Positions 13,217 to 24,361 of a DNA stretch of 64,000 nt are shown piece by piece. How positions within the stretch are numbered: position 1 is the stretch's first letter; the number at the start of each line of letters is the position of its first letter. Both the position numbers and the translations under genes were made by a program. Source of the DNA: Nissolia schottii (taxonomy: Eukaryota > Streptophyta > Magnoliopsida > Fabales > Fabaceae); the NCBI GenBank assembly GCA_003254905.1, contig QANU01100624.1, positions 61,568 to 125,567 on the forward strand, given 5' to 3'. Below the pieces are notes generated by a model. The model was given only the letters and a program-made list of their open reading frames with translations. It was not told the DNA's origin and ran no database searches.

Positions 13217-13905
13217 GTGAAGTACAACATTCATTCTTGTCTCTTTGTTATTTTAAGTGGCTGAGGAGACACCATATTTGAAGACGATGTACCAAGCATT
13301 GATGACTCAATCAGAAGTTAAATGAATGGAAAGAGGAGGTGGCGTGAGCTATATCCAAAAATAGCAAACAAGGCAATATGATAAATAGAGGTTCAGATTC
13401 AAAGAAAAAGTTGTAGGATAACATGAAGAAGAAGAATCTGCATTTGCACAATTCTAAAGGTACATTTAAATCATCTTCTTCCATTGTCTCTTCTTGGCTC
13501 AGTGGAATTAAGTGCTTCAAGTATCAAGGTTAGCGTGAAGCACAACAATTTGTGCTTATTTTAAGTGTAACATTCATTCTTGTCTCTTGGTTATTTTAAA
13601 TGACTGAGGAGACACCATATTTGAAGATGATGTACCAAGCATTGGTGACTCAAAATCAAAAGTTGAACGAATGGAGAAAGGAGGTGAACGAGTGAAAAGA
13701 GGAGGTGGCACGAGCTATATCCAAAAATAGCAAACAAGACAATCTGATAAATAGAGATTTAGATTCAAAGAAAAATGTGTTGGATAACATGAAGAAGAAG
13801 GATCTGCATTTGCACAATTCTAAAGGAACGTACAATTAATTCATCTTCTTCTACTGCCTCTTCTTGGCTTAGTGGTAAGTGCTTCAAGTGTCAAGATTTG
13901 CGTCA
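13217..13905 (+). repeat. 343-bp tandem duplication in the gag-like region
   Basis: Two adjacent copies of a ~343-bp unit start near 13217 and 13560. They share GACACCATATTTGAAGA, GATGTACCAAGCATTG, GAGCTATATCCAAAAATAGC and GATCTGCATTTGCACAATTC (first copy AATCTGC). The second copy runs on into the zinc-knuckle region, while the first ends where that region would start. The unit duplicates part of gag within the element. Confidence 0.75.
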
Positions 13906-14193
13906 TTTTGTATATGATTACCCAAATGAAATAACCATGGTCCATAAGGGGAATAAAATAGTATATGAATATGAAGGTGATGGTGATGATGAGTTTGTGG
14001 TAATGATGATATGCCAACTATGGAAGATTATTCTAATGATAATGAGCACATTGAGAATGTTGCACATGGTGAAACACATGATGATAATCCTGGGCTGCTT
14101 AAAGGGTGCAAGAATGATTTTTTTTTTAAGGACAATGGTCACAAGATCACTCTTGCTCCATTATCATCCAAAGAGGTATATCTGATCTATTAA
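13606..14193 (+). pseudogene. gag remnant with damaged zinc knuckle
   Basis: Reading frames in this stretch encode a lysine- and asparagine-rich segment followed by a CX2CX4HX4C-like zinc knuckle, CFKCQDLRHFVYDY. The fourth ligand is Tyr instead of Cys (codon TAC). Upstream frames contain stop codons, for example a TGA after the GGAGGTGAACGAG phrase near 13696. Downstream lies an acidic Asp/Glu-rich stretch, then the gypsy-type linker GHKITLAPLSSKEVY. In intact elements this region would be the nucleocapsid domain of Gag, which binds the RNA genome. Here it cannot give an intact protein. Confidence 0.6.
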
Positions 14194-14462
14194 AACCTGA
14201 ACAATATTCTCTTGGGAATTTAGCATCTAAAGGTTTATTCCCAAATGAGGTGCCAAAAACTTTATTACATGCTATCTATTATGATGCATGGAAGGCTAAA
14301 AAGACTAGAAAATGAACTTGAAGCCAAGAGAGATGGTTGAGACGTTAAGGAGGTTGATAGCCCCAAAAATGAATGAAGGGAAAAAACATGTGGTTTCTAA
14401 ACCTGGTGATTGGGTTCATTTTAGGAAGATTTGAGGATGAATCTCTTTTGAAGAGGGGAGAA

Positions 14463-15101
14463 TGATATGTGCACAAGGGGGTAACTATAATTAATAAATT
14501 GGACAACACAACACCAAAGTACAAGATTAGACTGAATATGGGGCCCACATTTTGGATAGTGCATCTTTCTGGCCATGCGGGACCCACATTTTGAATGGTA
14601 GAAGCTTGGACGGTGCAATATTTAGTTGGACAATGGAGTATTAACTTGGGTAGTGCAGAATGTGAAGTCCAATACTTGGAATATGTGAAGTTATGTGATT
14701 TCTAGTGCTTGGAATATGTGTAGATAATTCCAATGCTTACAATAAGTGGAGTCTAGTCTATAAATATATTAACCAAAGAATGTAATCTCAACTTTTGATG
14801 AATTATAATTTCAGATTGGGTTTTCTTTAGAAAACCTTTTCTTTGCAAATGGGTGATCTTATTATATGTGCAAGGTGAGTGATTCACTTTATTTGTTGCA
14901 TCAGGAAGTTGGATAAACTCATTCAAGGTGTGATTCCTTTATGTTCTTTATTCAGTTTCTTATTCCTTATTTCAATCATCTATGTTTCTAAGAATGGGTT
15001 TCTTAGGGGTTTAGTAGGGAGGATGTTTATCTCATTTCTTTCTTTGTATCAAAGAGTGTGTCGCGGTTTCGTGATCAATATATCATTGGGATTTCACATC
15101 A
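14463..15101 (+). repeat. 3' LTR of the gypsy-like element
   Basis: 639 bp, starting TGATATGTGCACAAGGGGG directly after a purine-rich tract and ending CACATCA before the CATTT duplication. It is homologous to 12453-13039. The open frame inside it (14879-15178) is LTR sequence running into the flank, not a gene. Confidence 0.85.
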
Positions 15102-15106
15102 CATTT

Positions 15107-15564
15107 CCTTGTGCGAATTTGCTCTCTTTGTTCTCTACTTCGATTTGTGTATGTTTTCACATGGCATCCGTCGATTAGTGCTTGATTCACGCAGCTCCAG
15201 ATGAAGTTGCGACCTGGATTTTGCCTTTGTTATGGCTACTTTGCTTGTGCTACAACTGGATTCAAATCGTGGTGCTTTGATCAATAACCATTGTGATCCA
15301 AAGCCTACATTCTGGTACTTCCCGATTTTGATTGTGTTTTGTGTTGTTGTGGTTCTACTCGTTGAGAATTGTTTGAACCCATTTTTGATTCCTGAAGGAA
15401 AGTGAGACTATGGAGGAAGAAACAGGGTAAAGTGATAAAGAAGATGACGGGTCCAAGCATTCCAGAGAAACATTAATTTTAGGCTTTTATTGATATTGAC
15501 AGTAGGCCAATTAATTGTAATGGTAAAGTCATAGTTATTAGAATTTGTGTTCTAGCCCTACATG
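15107..15564. other. Intergenic, no gene seen
   Basis: Slightly GC-richer than average. This was originally contiguous with the sequence left of 12448, before the LTR element inserted. No protein motif is recognised. Confidence 0.5.
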
Positions 15565-15970
15565 CACTACTAGAAAAAAAACATTGAATACCGTCGAAAT
15601 TTTTTATGGGTTTTTTTTGTGGTTGCCGACGGATTTTGAGAACAAAAAAGCCAGCACTTCCTTTGGGAGAAGAACTTGTCGACAAGATCGTGTTCTGATG
15701 CTAAAAGCATTAGAAAAATGTCACATTGTTTAGCGTCAACTATTTATCGACAAAATATTTTGATGGCGGCAGCAGTAATTTTTTTTTTTAGGTTTTTATC
15801 AATGGAATAATCCGTCAATATTTGAATTTCGTTTGCATGGTGAGATTGCCGACATTCTCAAAATGCGGCGTTCAATTAATGTGCTTATTGACAGATTATT
15901 CTGTCAACAAGTTGCCAAATCTAAGAACGCCTCAATTTGACGTGTTATGACTTTATCGACAAATTTTTTT
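15565..15970 (+). mobile_element. One end of a CACTA (En/Spm-type) transposon
   Basis: It begins CACTACTAGAAAAA, a standard CACTA terminal inverted repeat. It is followed by several direct and inverted copies of a short GC-bearing motif related to GCCGACGG or CGTCAA (near 15590, 15628, 15675, 15751, 15813, 15850, 15905 and 15955). Such subterminal motif clusters are the transposase-binding regions of this superfamily. No matching inverted end (TTTTTCTAGTAGTG) was found downstream, so this is a truncated end or one end of a diverged copy. The right border is approximate. Confidence 0.6.
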
Positions 15971-18900
15971 TGCCAATCAAATTTGTATATATATCTGCAC
16001 GCTCTATGTCGCTTTCACTCTCCTCTCTGCTCTTCTATCCTTTCTTCCCCACCATGCCCTGCCACCGTTCCTTCCCCACTGTATCATTGCTAGCCACCGT
16101 GCCCCCCCCACTACCATGCCCTCGCGCCACCAAACCCTCACCCCCCATTGTCGCATCGCCGCACCACCATCAAGCCAGCCATCGATTTATGGCAATTCAT
16201 TCTATATATTCTACTAACTTCAAGCGTCTTCACTCTAGTTTTAACAAGTAGTCATTTCTCGGATCGTTCATTCATCGTCCTCTCTTATGAGATTTACACT
16301 GGTCTTTTCATTTCTCAAGTCTATCATTTCCTCAATTGTTGTCTCTATGTATCGATTTTAACTTCAATTTTTTTTTTATAAAAAAAAACACCAATATTAT
16401 AGGCTTAAACTTAGGGAGAGCAAAACCCAAAATCCAAAAGATTAGTTTATTGGATAAAAGAGCTCCTAATTTTAAGTGCCACACTTTGGTGGCATAGCTT
16501 CTTGACCTGGAACTTCTAACAAATAGTGCTTTGATTAGTCGAGCTTGCATACATTAATTAATGCACAAATAATATGAAATTAGAAGTCAAATATATATAT
16601 TAATGGGATTAGGTCATGAAATCTATTTTCCCATACTACTCTAAACCACATCGTAAGACTTGCAACACGTCATGATTTTAGAATGGAAAAAATTACCCAC
16701 ACCACTGATCTTCCTTAACTTTATATTAAAAAAAATATGAGATATATATGCATTACGAAAGTGGATGAAAGATGAAATCAAACGTTGTCAAATTGTGAGC
16801 CAAGTAAGGTTCCAAAGTTGGGGTCACTTAATAAAAAAAGTATATAGACCAATGCTCGAACACTTGGCACACAGCCACTCGTGCTTAATTATGATACAAA
16901 GGAATAACACAACAAAGTGAACCCTACACAATAAAGATGAAAAAGCAAAAAAGGATATACGTTTTCAAACATTGCTTAAAATATTTTAAAGAAGGAAAGT
17001 AATGTAATTAGAGAATCCTAAGTGATGATTATGATATTTTGAATACATACATGTTGACTCTAATTAAATTGATAATGGTGAAACAACGTTGAAAATATTA
17101 GAAAAGCTTAACTCCTTTAATATATATATATATACACACACACACACTACATGCTATAGTTAGATAATGGCACTACTTCACTCAAGTTCATTTAAAAAAA
17201 TCTCAAAAAGAAACAATTAATTTATAGGGAAAAAAATATTGAATGAGACAAATTAAACTGAATCTCAAAAAGAAAAAAATGGGTTATTGCTGGCATGATT
17301 GGATTTAAGTTGCTTGAGGTCTATGTTAGAAGCTGGAATTGAAAGAGAATAGAACACATTGATTCACCTTATTAACTTATAAAACATCGCAACTGACAAA
17401 ATGCAATTCACAATTGATGAATTATAAATTCCCACGACTTAAATACTGAGAAAAAAAAACGCTACGTACATTCTTATAAATTGTTTTCTTCTCAAATTAG
17501 GAGAAAAATACACATGTAATTCCAAAATTATTGTGATTTGTTTTATTTTATGCTGATTGCCTTTATTTCTTTGTCTCTTACTTGTAGGTAATGTTTTTAA
17601 TCCGTTATTACCTCAAAATTACTATAACCGGACACGTAACGTACGTAAAGATACGATTTGAATATTTTGGTCTAAAGAGTTTTAGAGAATATTATATCTC
17701 ATTTCAAATCTTCTCAAGCTTCTATGATCAATCACCAAATGTCAGGTGGTACATATATATTTGCGAATAATGAGAATATATCTTCATGTGTTTCTAAATA
17801 TTTTATCTTCATTCCAATTATTTCCCCAAATGAACAACAATCTGTGATCATGATCTAGCTTAACTAATCTCATATTTCTCAAAAGAGTGATGTTAAATAA
17901 CTAAAATATTGCCAGAATCTGTTAAGATTCAAGAAGAGAGTACTGGTCGAGAAGACCATGCACCCTTCTATCCAATTGTTAGATAATTCATGCATTCTAA
18001 CAAAATTCTCTAACTATTTGGAAATTACAAGTTTTCTTTACGATAACATGTGTACTTCAAGTTGAAATTCTTTCTAAACATTAATTTTGCAAGTGTATTT
18101 CAGGTTTCAAACCCAACATATATAAATTGAATAAAATATTTAGAATACAAGTTTTTTCTTTTTCTAGTTTGTTTGAGCATGAGGCTGCTAGAGAAAGTCA
18201 TTAAGAGCTCTTCTATTTTTAAGAATTTTACACTCATTTAACTATTATACATGACTACATCAATAAAAGTGATTTTTTTTGTCATGAGTGTGAGTTTTAA
18301 GAAAAACACTTTTCTTTAAAAAATAAATAAATAAATAATCTCGGACATATATGCATACACTTCAAAAGTCACCACACTCTCGAGTTAATATATGGCGTCT
18401 CATAAAATATCCACCAGATGTACATTTTTCATAATATAATTACATTATTACAGACCTAACAAACCCATTATTTCAAAAATAAAAACAGTTTTACGAATGA
18501 AGACGCCTTTCAGTGAAAGTGACCCCACGCTGCAACCATTGCCTTTTAAGGGAAAGAAGACACTAATATCAGCCACTACCTCTATGGATGAATAGATACT
18601 TGACACCTATAAAGTTTTTGTTGGGGAACCATGCTTTCCTTCTACTTTTTTTTTTTTTTCACACAAGCACACCCTGTAAAATACAGATACCCTTATTAAA
18701 GAGAGGCCAATGCAAACTACTACAGGGTGTTTTATTTTTTATAAAAAATTCCACTATTTTGGTGATTCTCTCACCTATATTATAGAATTTTCGTCTTGTT
18801 GGATGTCCTACTAGAGATCTTCTACAGTGAAATTAATGTTACATATTATATTCTTCGTTTTTTTTTGTAATTTTGAATTAGTGTAATAAAATATTATTTT

Positions 18901-20002
18901 TTCTCTTTTATGATGGAAGATTCGTAGCATGATGATTAATTATCTCGAGTTTAATTCCTCTCTTAGTTATATTTTGGATAAAAAAGGGAGAAAAAGAGTT
19001 CAAATTAAAATTCATTTTTTTAATGGGATGTGGATATTGCTTATTTTATTTATCTTAACTCATTATACTTGACAAAATTAAAGATAATTGATGATGGCGT
19101 ACGAATTTTTTTAGTTCACCAGCTTTTGATCTTCTCCAGCAATTGCGTATATAATTGTCTTGACCTTTTTCGTAATCATAATATCAATTCCTATTGCACC
19201 ACATGCAAAGGGCAGAACAAAAAAGAAGAAAATATCTAAGCTGTATAGTAAAACATGTCTTGACTGATGATATATATAGCTCTTTACACTGAATTCTTAG
19301 TAACTAACTTTTACTTTAATTATTTTATTTTTTAAATTTATTAATAGTTCACCATAGTCAAAAACTAATACAATAATAGACCTGAAGAAAAAGCATACTG
19401 CATTCTCATACTTTGAGGACAAGTGGATATCATCAAATCTGAAATGGACCCCCCACGTTCTTCTTATTATTATATTATGTTGTTAATATCATTACTACAA
19501 ACCCTTTCTTTTTCCTTCCAAAACTTTAAAAATCTCCACTACATCATTTTTCACAGAAAAAAAAATAAGGAATCGAAACAAATACTCTCTTTACACGCGG
19601 CAGCGTCAAATGCAACTATATCCATCGGTAATTCAATAATGTACAATACATTTTCCGTATGAAAAGGAAAGAAGAAACCAAATCAAAATTATAAGTCCAT
19701 GTTTCTTCAGCAGAGAGGGGGAAAAAAAAACACAAACTATCAAACAGTATTATTCGTTTATTTACATTATCTTTTAATTATCTATTTTGTGCGTACATGT
19801 ACAGAGCCAACAAAAAATTAACATCATCATCAACATCAAACAGTAGTGACCGCAACTAATTAATTAATCAAATTAAAATAAAAAATAAAAAGAAAAAAAA
19901 AAAGCAAGCAAGAAGGGGGTGGTGGTCTCACTTCCTAAGACTATATAATGAAAGCATTCAATGACATATCTTTGTGTGCTTCTCGTGCCTCTCTCTTCAC
20001 GT
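15971..20002. other. Intergenic and distal upstream region of the ABCG21-like gene
   Basis: A C/T-rich stretch at 16000-16190 gives proline/serine-rich frames without a domain. A mixed TA/CA microsatellite lies near 17120-17146. The rest is AT-rich and holds no gene I can support. The last ~300 bases before 20003 include an A-rich tract and CT-rich segments typical of plant promoters. Confidence 0.5.
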
Positions 20003-20009
20003 TATATAA
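20003..20009 (+). promoter_or_regulatory. TATA box of the ABCG21-like gene
   Basis: TATATAA lies 158-164 bases upstream of the ATG at 20167. A C/T-rich stretch follows that would contain the transcription start near 20035. This predicts a 5' leader of about 130 bases. The position fits plant promoters, but the start site is not proven. Confidence 0.5.
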
Positions 20010-20091
20010 ATTAAACTCACCTATATACCCTCTTCTCTCATGTGACTCTCTTCTTCTTGTTCTTCAATTCAAGCAATTTTGGGCTCTTTAG

Positions 20092-20125
<34 letters not shown>
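20092..20125 (+). repeat. (CTAT)n microsatellite in the 5' leader
   Basis: About eight perfect tetranucleotide units of CTAT/TATC between the predicted transcription start and the ABCG21-like ATG. The length could be polymorphic and would change the untranslated leader. Confidence 0.8.
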
Positions 20126-20166
20126 CTTCATCTATATATATCCGTAGTGCAAATATCCATATATAG

Positions 20167-23100
20167 ATGATGCCCCCAGAGCAAGAAACAAGTATTATAC
20201 CCAACATTCCTCCGGTGATGGGCAACCGGCCGGAGAACGGCTTGGTTCACGCGGAGCCGGAGGGCTCCACCAATAATAACAAGGTGAAACCCAGCTTGGA
20301 TCATAATGGCATTCATCAACATCAACCTCGGCCAACAACGGGGGCAGCCAGATTCTCCGTTCTTGACCAATCCTTGCGCCCTATTACCCTCAAAGTACTC
20401 ATCAATCTCATCTCTTCTTCAGAAAGATATATAATTTCTTTCTTTTTTTTCTTTTTCCTTCAAAAACTCTCTTACGCAGCAGCTTTTCGTTATAATATAC
20501 TATGATCTCCAACTCAAAATAAATATTTTTCTTCTTGTACTATATATATATATATATATATATTCATCATGCTATGGTAGGTATTTTTTTTTCTAACGTT
20601 GCAATGTTTCTTTTTCTTTTGTGTACGTGCAATATAGTTTGAGGACGTTTCATACACAGTAACATTCCCAAGGCAGAAGAATGGCTGCCTCGTTCCACAA
20701 GAGCCGAAGCTAAGACGGAAGGTACTCACCAGCGTGTCTGGCATCGCCCGCCCGGGCGAGCTGACGGCAATGTTGGGGCCCTCAGGCAGCGGGAAGACTA
20801 CCCTCCTCACCGCCCTCGCGGGCCGCCTACCCGGAAAGGTCACCGGTTCCATAACCTACAACGGCCGCCCTGACTCAGCCACAGTGCGGCGCAGGATAGG
20901 GTTCGTCTCCCAAGATGATGTACTCTACCCTCACCTCACCGTCCTGGAAACCCTAACCTACGCCGCCATGCTGAGGCTCCCACAGAGCCTCAGCAGGGGA
21001 GAGAAGGCCCAGCATGCGGACATGATCGTCGAGGAACTCGGCCTGACTCGGTGCCGGAACAGCCCCGTTGGCGGCGGGATGGCCGTCTTTCGGGGAATCT
21101 CCGGTGGGGAGAGGAAGCGTGTCAGCATAGGGTTGGAGATGCTGGTGAATCCTAGCCTGCTGCTCCTGGACGAGCCCACCTCCGGGCTGGACTCCACGAC
21201 GGCGCAGCTCATCGTGTCGGTCCTCCGGGGTCTCGCCCGGGGCGGCAGGACGGTGGTGACGACGATCCACCAACCTTCCAGCCGGCTGTACAGGATGTTT
21301 GACAAGGTGGTGGTATTGTCGGACGGGTGCCCGATTTATAGCGGGCAAGCGGGTCGGGTCATGGAGTATTTGGAGTCCATTGGGTATGTGCCCGCTTTCA
21401 ACTTCGTCAACCCGGCTGATTTTCTGCTTGACCTTGCCAATGGTAAGTTGGTTTTGATTTTGACCGTAAATTTTACTTTAATTTTAATTTTGGATCATGT
21501 AATATAATTTAGCATAGACATGACATGTGTGTTTGACCTTGACATATGTCTAAATCAATGGTAGATGGAAGTAACTGTTTTAAAGACGGAAAAGTAAAGT
21601 TTGGGACATACACGTTCATGCATTTATGTTCAATCATGTTACACACACTCATGTTCTTTTTACATTTTCACACCATATTTATATGTAAGATATCTATCTC
21701 ACTTCAATGCATATATACTTCTATAATTAGGTCTACCTCACTTTACCCAAAAAAAAAAAATACTGCTAGATTTATCACATAAATATTAATGGGACAAACA
21801 TAGGTAAAAGTATTATAGAGACAAACTGATCACACTTGTGGTGATTAATTATTAGGTGAAGGTTCATTTTCATGATGTCAATAATGTTGGTGGTGCAAAC
21901 AGGATTGAGGTTTACTACTCTTAATAGTAAGTAACCCAGGAACCTTGTTTCTAAAGATAGACAGCACACAATCAATAGCTAAATGGAATCATTAATTAGA
22001 AGAAAGTAAAATTGATGAGAGACACAAAACCAAATTAACCGGGTCGGTGTTGGAGACACATGAGAGTCCTCTTTTGTGTAGGCATAGATGAGAACAAGAG
22101 GAACTTTAATGTATGCTAATAAAGCAGTTTTGAAATGGTCCTATTCCCATGACGACCATATAAAGTTTTAGTGAAAGATAGATAGGTGGGGGTGCATGTT
22201 TCGGAATTAATTATCGAGTTGCTTTGTATTTATTGCCCTTTGATTTTTTTGCCAACAAGAAGAGATCTTGCCTTCGCTATTTAGGTTGATTGGCTTAAAT
22301 ATTTTCCAATACGATAAAATGGTTATGTATAGAATATTTTTCTTTTAACAAAGGTTCTTATTATTCCTTCTATTTTTTTTCCTCAGTGTTATTGCTTTTG
22401 CTCTCATCTTTTCTGTTAGGGGTACTTATTCTCAATTTGAAAGCAAAAAAAGGCCTTTACTGGCAGAGGAATTTTCCATCTCAGAAACATAGACATCAAA
22501 CCTTATCAAAAACTGAGTCCCTCTACAGTGTTTCATTAGCCATGTTATATGACAATTAAAAATGTCCATTTGATTTAAAAATCATATGACAAATCAAAAC
22601 TCAATTCCCTAGAATAGCATTGACATGCTGGTGATCCTTCTAATTACTTAGATTTTGTGTGTTTGTTGCAGGCATAGTTGCTGATGTGAAACGTGATGAT
22701 CAGATAGAGCACAATGAGGACCAGGCGTCAATCAAACAGTCCTTAATCTCATCCTACAAGAAGAACTTGTATCCTGATCTCAAAGAAGAGATTCAAAGGA
22801 ATAACAATGGCTCAGCAGTTGTTACAGCAGGAACACCAAGAAGTAAGTGAAACTTTGTTATAAGAAGATGATTTTATGTATAGCTATAATACCATGGCTA
22901 TATTATCATTATTCTTGTGCTTTGGTAGGTTCTGATAACCAATGGACCACAACATGGTGGGAGCAATTCAGGGTTCTGCTCAAGAGGGGTTTGAAAGAGA
23001 GGAGGCATGAATCTTTTTCTGGCCTTAGAATTTTCCAAGTCTTGTCTGTGGCCATTCTGTCAGGACTTCTCTGGTGGAACTCTGACCCTTCACACATTCA

Positions 23101-24247
23101 AGATCAGGTATCATCATAAACCCCATGTTCTGTTTTCTTTTGTGGGGTGACAAAGATAAAATGGCTACTTATAAAGAATGAAGATTATTTTGAGTATCTC
23201 AACGATCAAGTACTAACTACTAAGCCAATATGCTTGGTTTACATGCTCAATGGCTAGTTAGGGTATTTTCGATTTTCATTTCAGTTTTTTAGGATTTTTC
23301 AAAGATGTCTATTTGGTTGCATTTCTGTTTCCGATTTTATCAAGGAAATAGTGAAAACAGAAAAATCTAATTTTTAGTTAGACTATATTCTTCACAAAAT
23401 CTTAAAAAATAGAAAACAGTCAAAGAACAGGAAATGAAAACTGGAAACAGCAAAGCCAACCAAACAGATGTTTCCACAATTTCCCTCACAAAATTCTTAA
23501 AAGCAGGAAAGTGAAAGAAAACAGAAACCAAACAGTTTGCACTAGACTTCTTCTGTAGTAGTACTTATAACAATGTTTTCATTTTCTTTACAGGTAGGGC
23601 TCCTCTTCTTCTTCTCAATCTTCTGGGGATTCTTCCCTCTCTTCAATGCCATCTTTGCATTCCCAATGGAGAGGCCAATGCTGATAAAGGAGAGGTCATC
23701 AGGCATGTACCACCTCTCCTCCTACTACATCGCCCGGATGGCCGGCGACCTGCCGATGGAGCTAGTCCTCCCAACCATCTTTGTAACCATCTCCTACTGG
23801 ATGGGAGGCCTCAAGCCCTCACTTGTCACATTTGTGTTGACCCTCTTGATCATGCTCTTCAATGTCCTTGTCTCCCAAGGAATAGGCCTAGCCCTTGGTG
23901 CAATCCTCATGGATGTGAAGCAAGCCACAACACTAGCCTCAGTCACAATGCTGGTGTTCCTCCTGGCTGGTGGCTACTACATTCAGCAAATGCCTCCTTT
24001 TATAGCATGGTTGAAGTACATTTCATTCAGCCACTACTGCTATAAGCTTCTGGTAGGGGTCCAATATTCAGTGAATGATGTTTATGAGTGTGGAAAAGGG
24101 TTGCGTTGTAGGATAAGGGATTGTCCTGCCATAAAGTTTCTGGGGCTTGAGAATGATATGTGGGGGGAAGTGGCTGCATTGACTGTGATGTTGGTTGGAT
24201 ACAGAGTTGTGGCTTATTTGGCTTTGAGGTTAGGGCAGCCTCACTGA
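20167..24247 (+). CDS. ABCG21: ABCG21-like half-size ABC transporter (WBC subfamily)
   Basis: Five exons: 20167-20394, 20638-21442, 22672-22842, 22929-23107 and 23594-24247. All have GT-AG borders and consistent phase, giving 678 residues. The nucleotide-binding domain comes first: Walker A GPSGSGKT at ~123, Q-loop FVSQDD at ~168, signature ISGGERKRV at ~230, Walker [11 protein letters not shown] at ~250 and H-loop TTIHQPSS near 287. The C-terminal half is the six-helix ABC2-type membrane domain with [14 protein letters not shown] and YWMGGLKP. The N-terminus (MMPP...) and [18 protein letters not shown] and [18 protein letters not shown] match what I know of Arabidopsis ABCG21 better than ABCG14 or ABCG25. 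The protein should work as a dimer in a membrane; its substrate is not shown by the sequence. The start is the first ATG of the exon after the TATA box. Exon 2 is strikingly GC-rich. Two or three extra residues (MAVFRG) sit just before the signature motif. Confidence 0.95.
23306..23472. repeat. Inverted-repeat insertion in intron 4 of the ABCG21-like gene
   Basis: Left arm GATGTCTATTTGGTTGCATT...CTGTTTCC and right arm GGAAACAGCAAAGCCAACCAAACAGATG are imperfect inverted copies. They span ~167 bp of the 486-bp intron. It is probably a small non-autonomous DNA transposon. No duplication was established. Confidence 0.45.
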
Positions 24248-24249
24248 CT

Positions 24250-24260
24250 NNNNNNNNNNN
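24250..24260. other. Assembly gap (11 N)
   Basis: A short run of N starts two bases after the ABCG21-like stop codon and is followed by ten A. The true 3' UTR start is unknown, probably because of a homopolymer. Confidence 0.95.
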
Positions 24261-24330
24261 AAAAAAAAAAGGCCTTGTGATTAATTGATGACATGAAATG
24301 AAGCAATCAAAATTGGTAGATAATGTCCCA

Positions 24331-24333
<3 letters not shown>

Positions 24334-24361
<28 letters not shown>
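24334..24361. repeat. (ATT)n microsatellite
   Basis: About nine ATT units in the 3' region of the ABCG21-like gene. Confidence 0.8.

Larger units (their letters stand above)
12453..15101 (+). mobile_element. Ty3/gypsy LTR retrotransposon, internally deleted
   Basis: A complete insertion with direct LTRs at both ends, bounded by the identical pentamer CATTT (12448-12452 and 15102-15106). The order is 5' LTR, a TTGGTATCA primer-binding-like motif at 13040, gag-like remnants, a fragment matching the linker after the gypsy protease region (GHKITLAPLSSKEVY), a fragment resembling the C-terminal integrase tail (KPGDWVHFRK), a purine tract (GAAGAGGGGAGAA) and the 3' LTR. Reverse transcriptase, RNase H and most of integrase are absent. 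Only ~1.4 kb lies between the LTRs, so the copy is a non-autonomous deletion derivative. The surviving frames carry stop codons. The superfamily call rests on the two short peptide matches and is moderately secure. The insertion itself is very secure. Confidence 0.85.

Noticed and set aside
14879..15178. 99-codon open frame
   Set aside because: It lies in the 3' LTR and runs into the flank.
15937..16381. Proline/serine-rich frames after the CACTA end
   Set aside because: Pyrimidine-rich DNA with no domain, splice pattern or conserved motif.
20953..21348. Minus-strand open frames opposite the transporter exon
   Set aside because: They are the reverse shadow of the GC-rich ABCG21-like exon 2.
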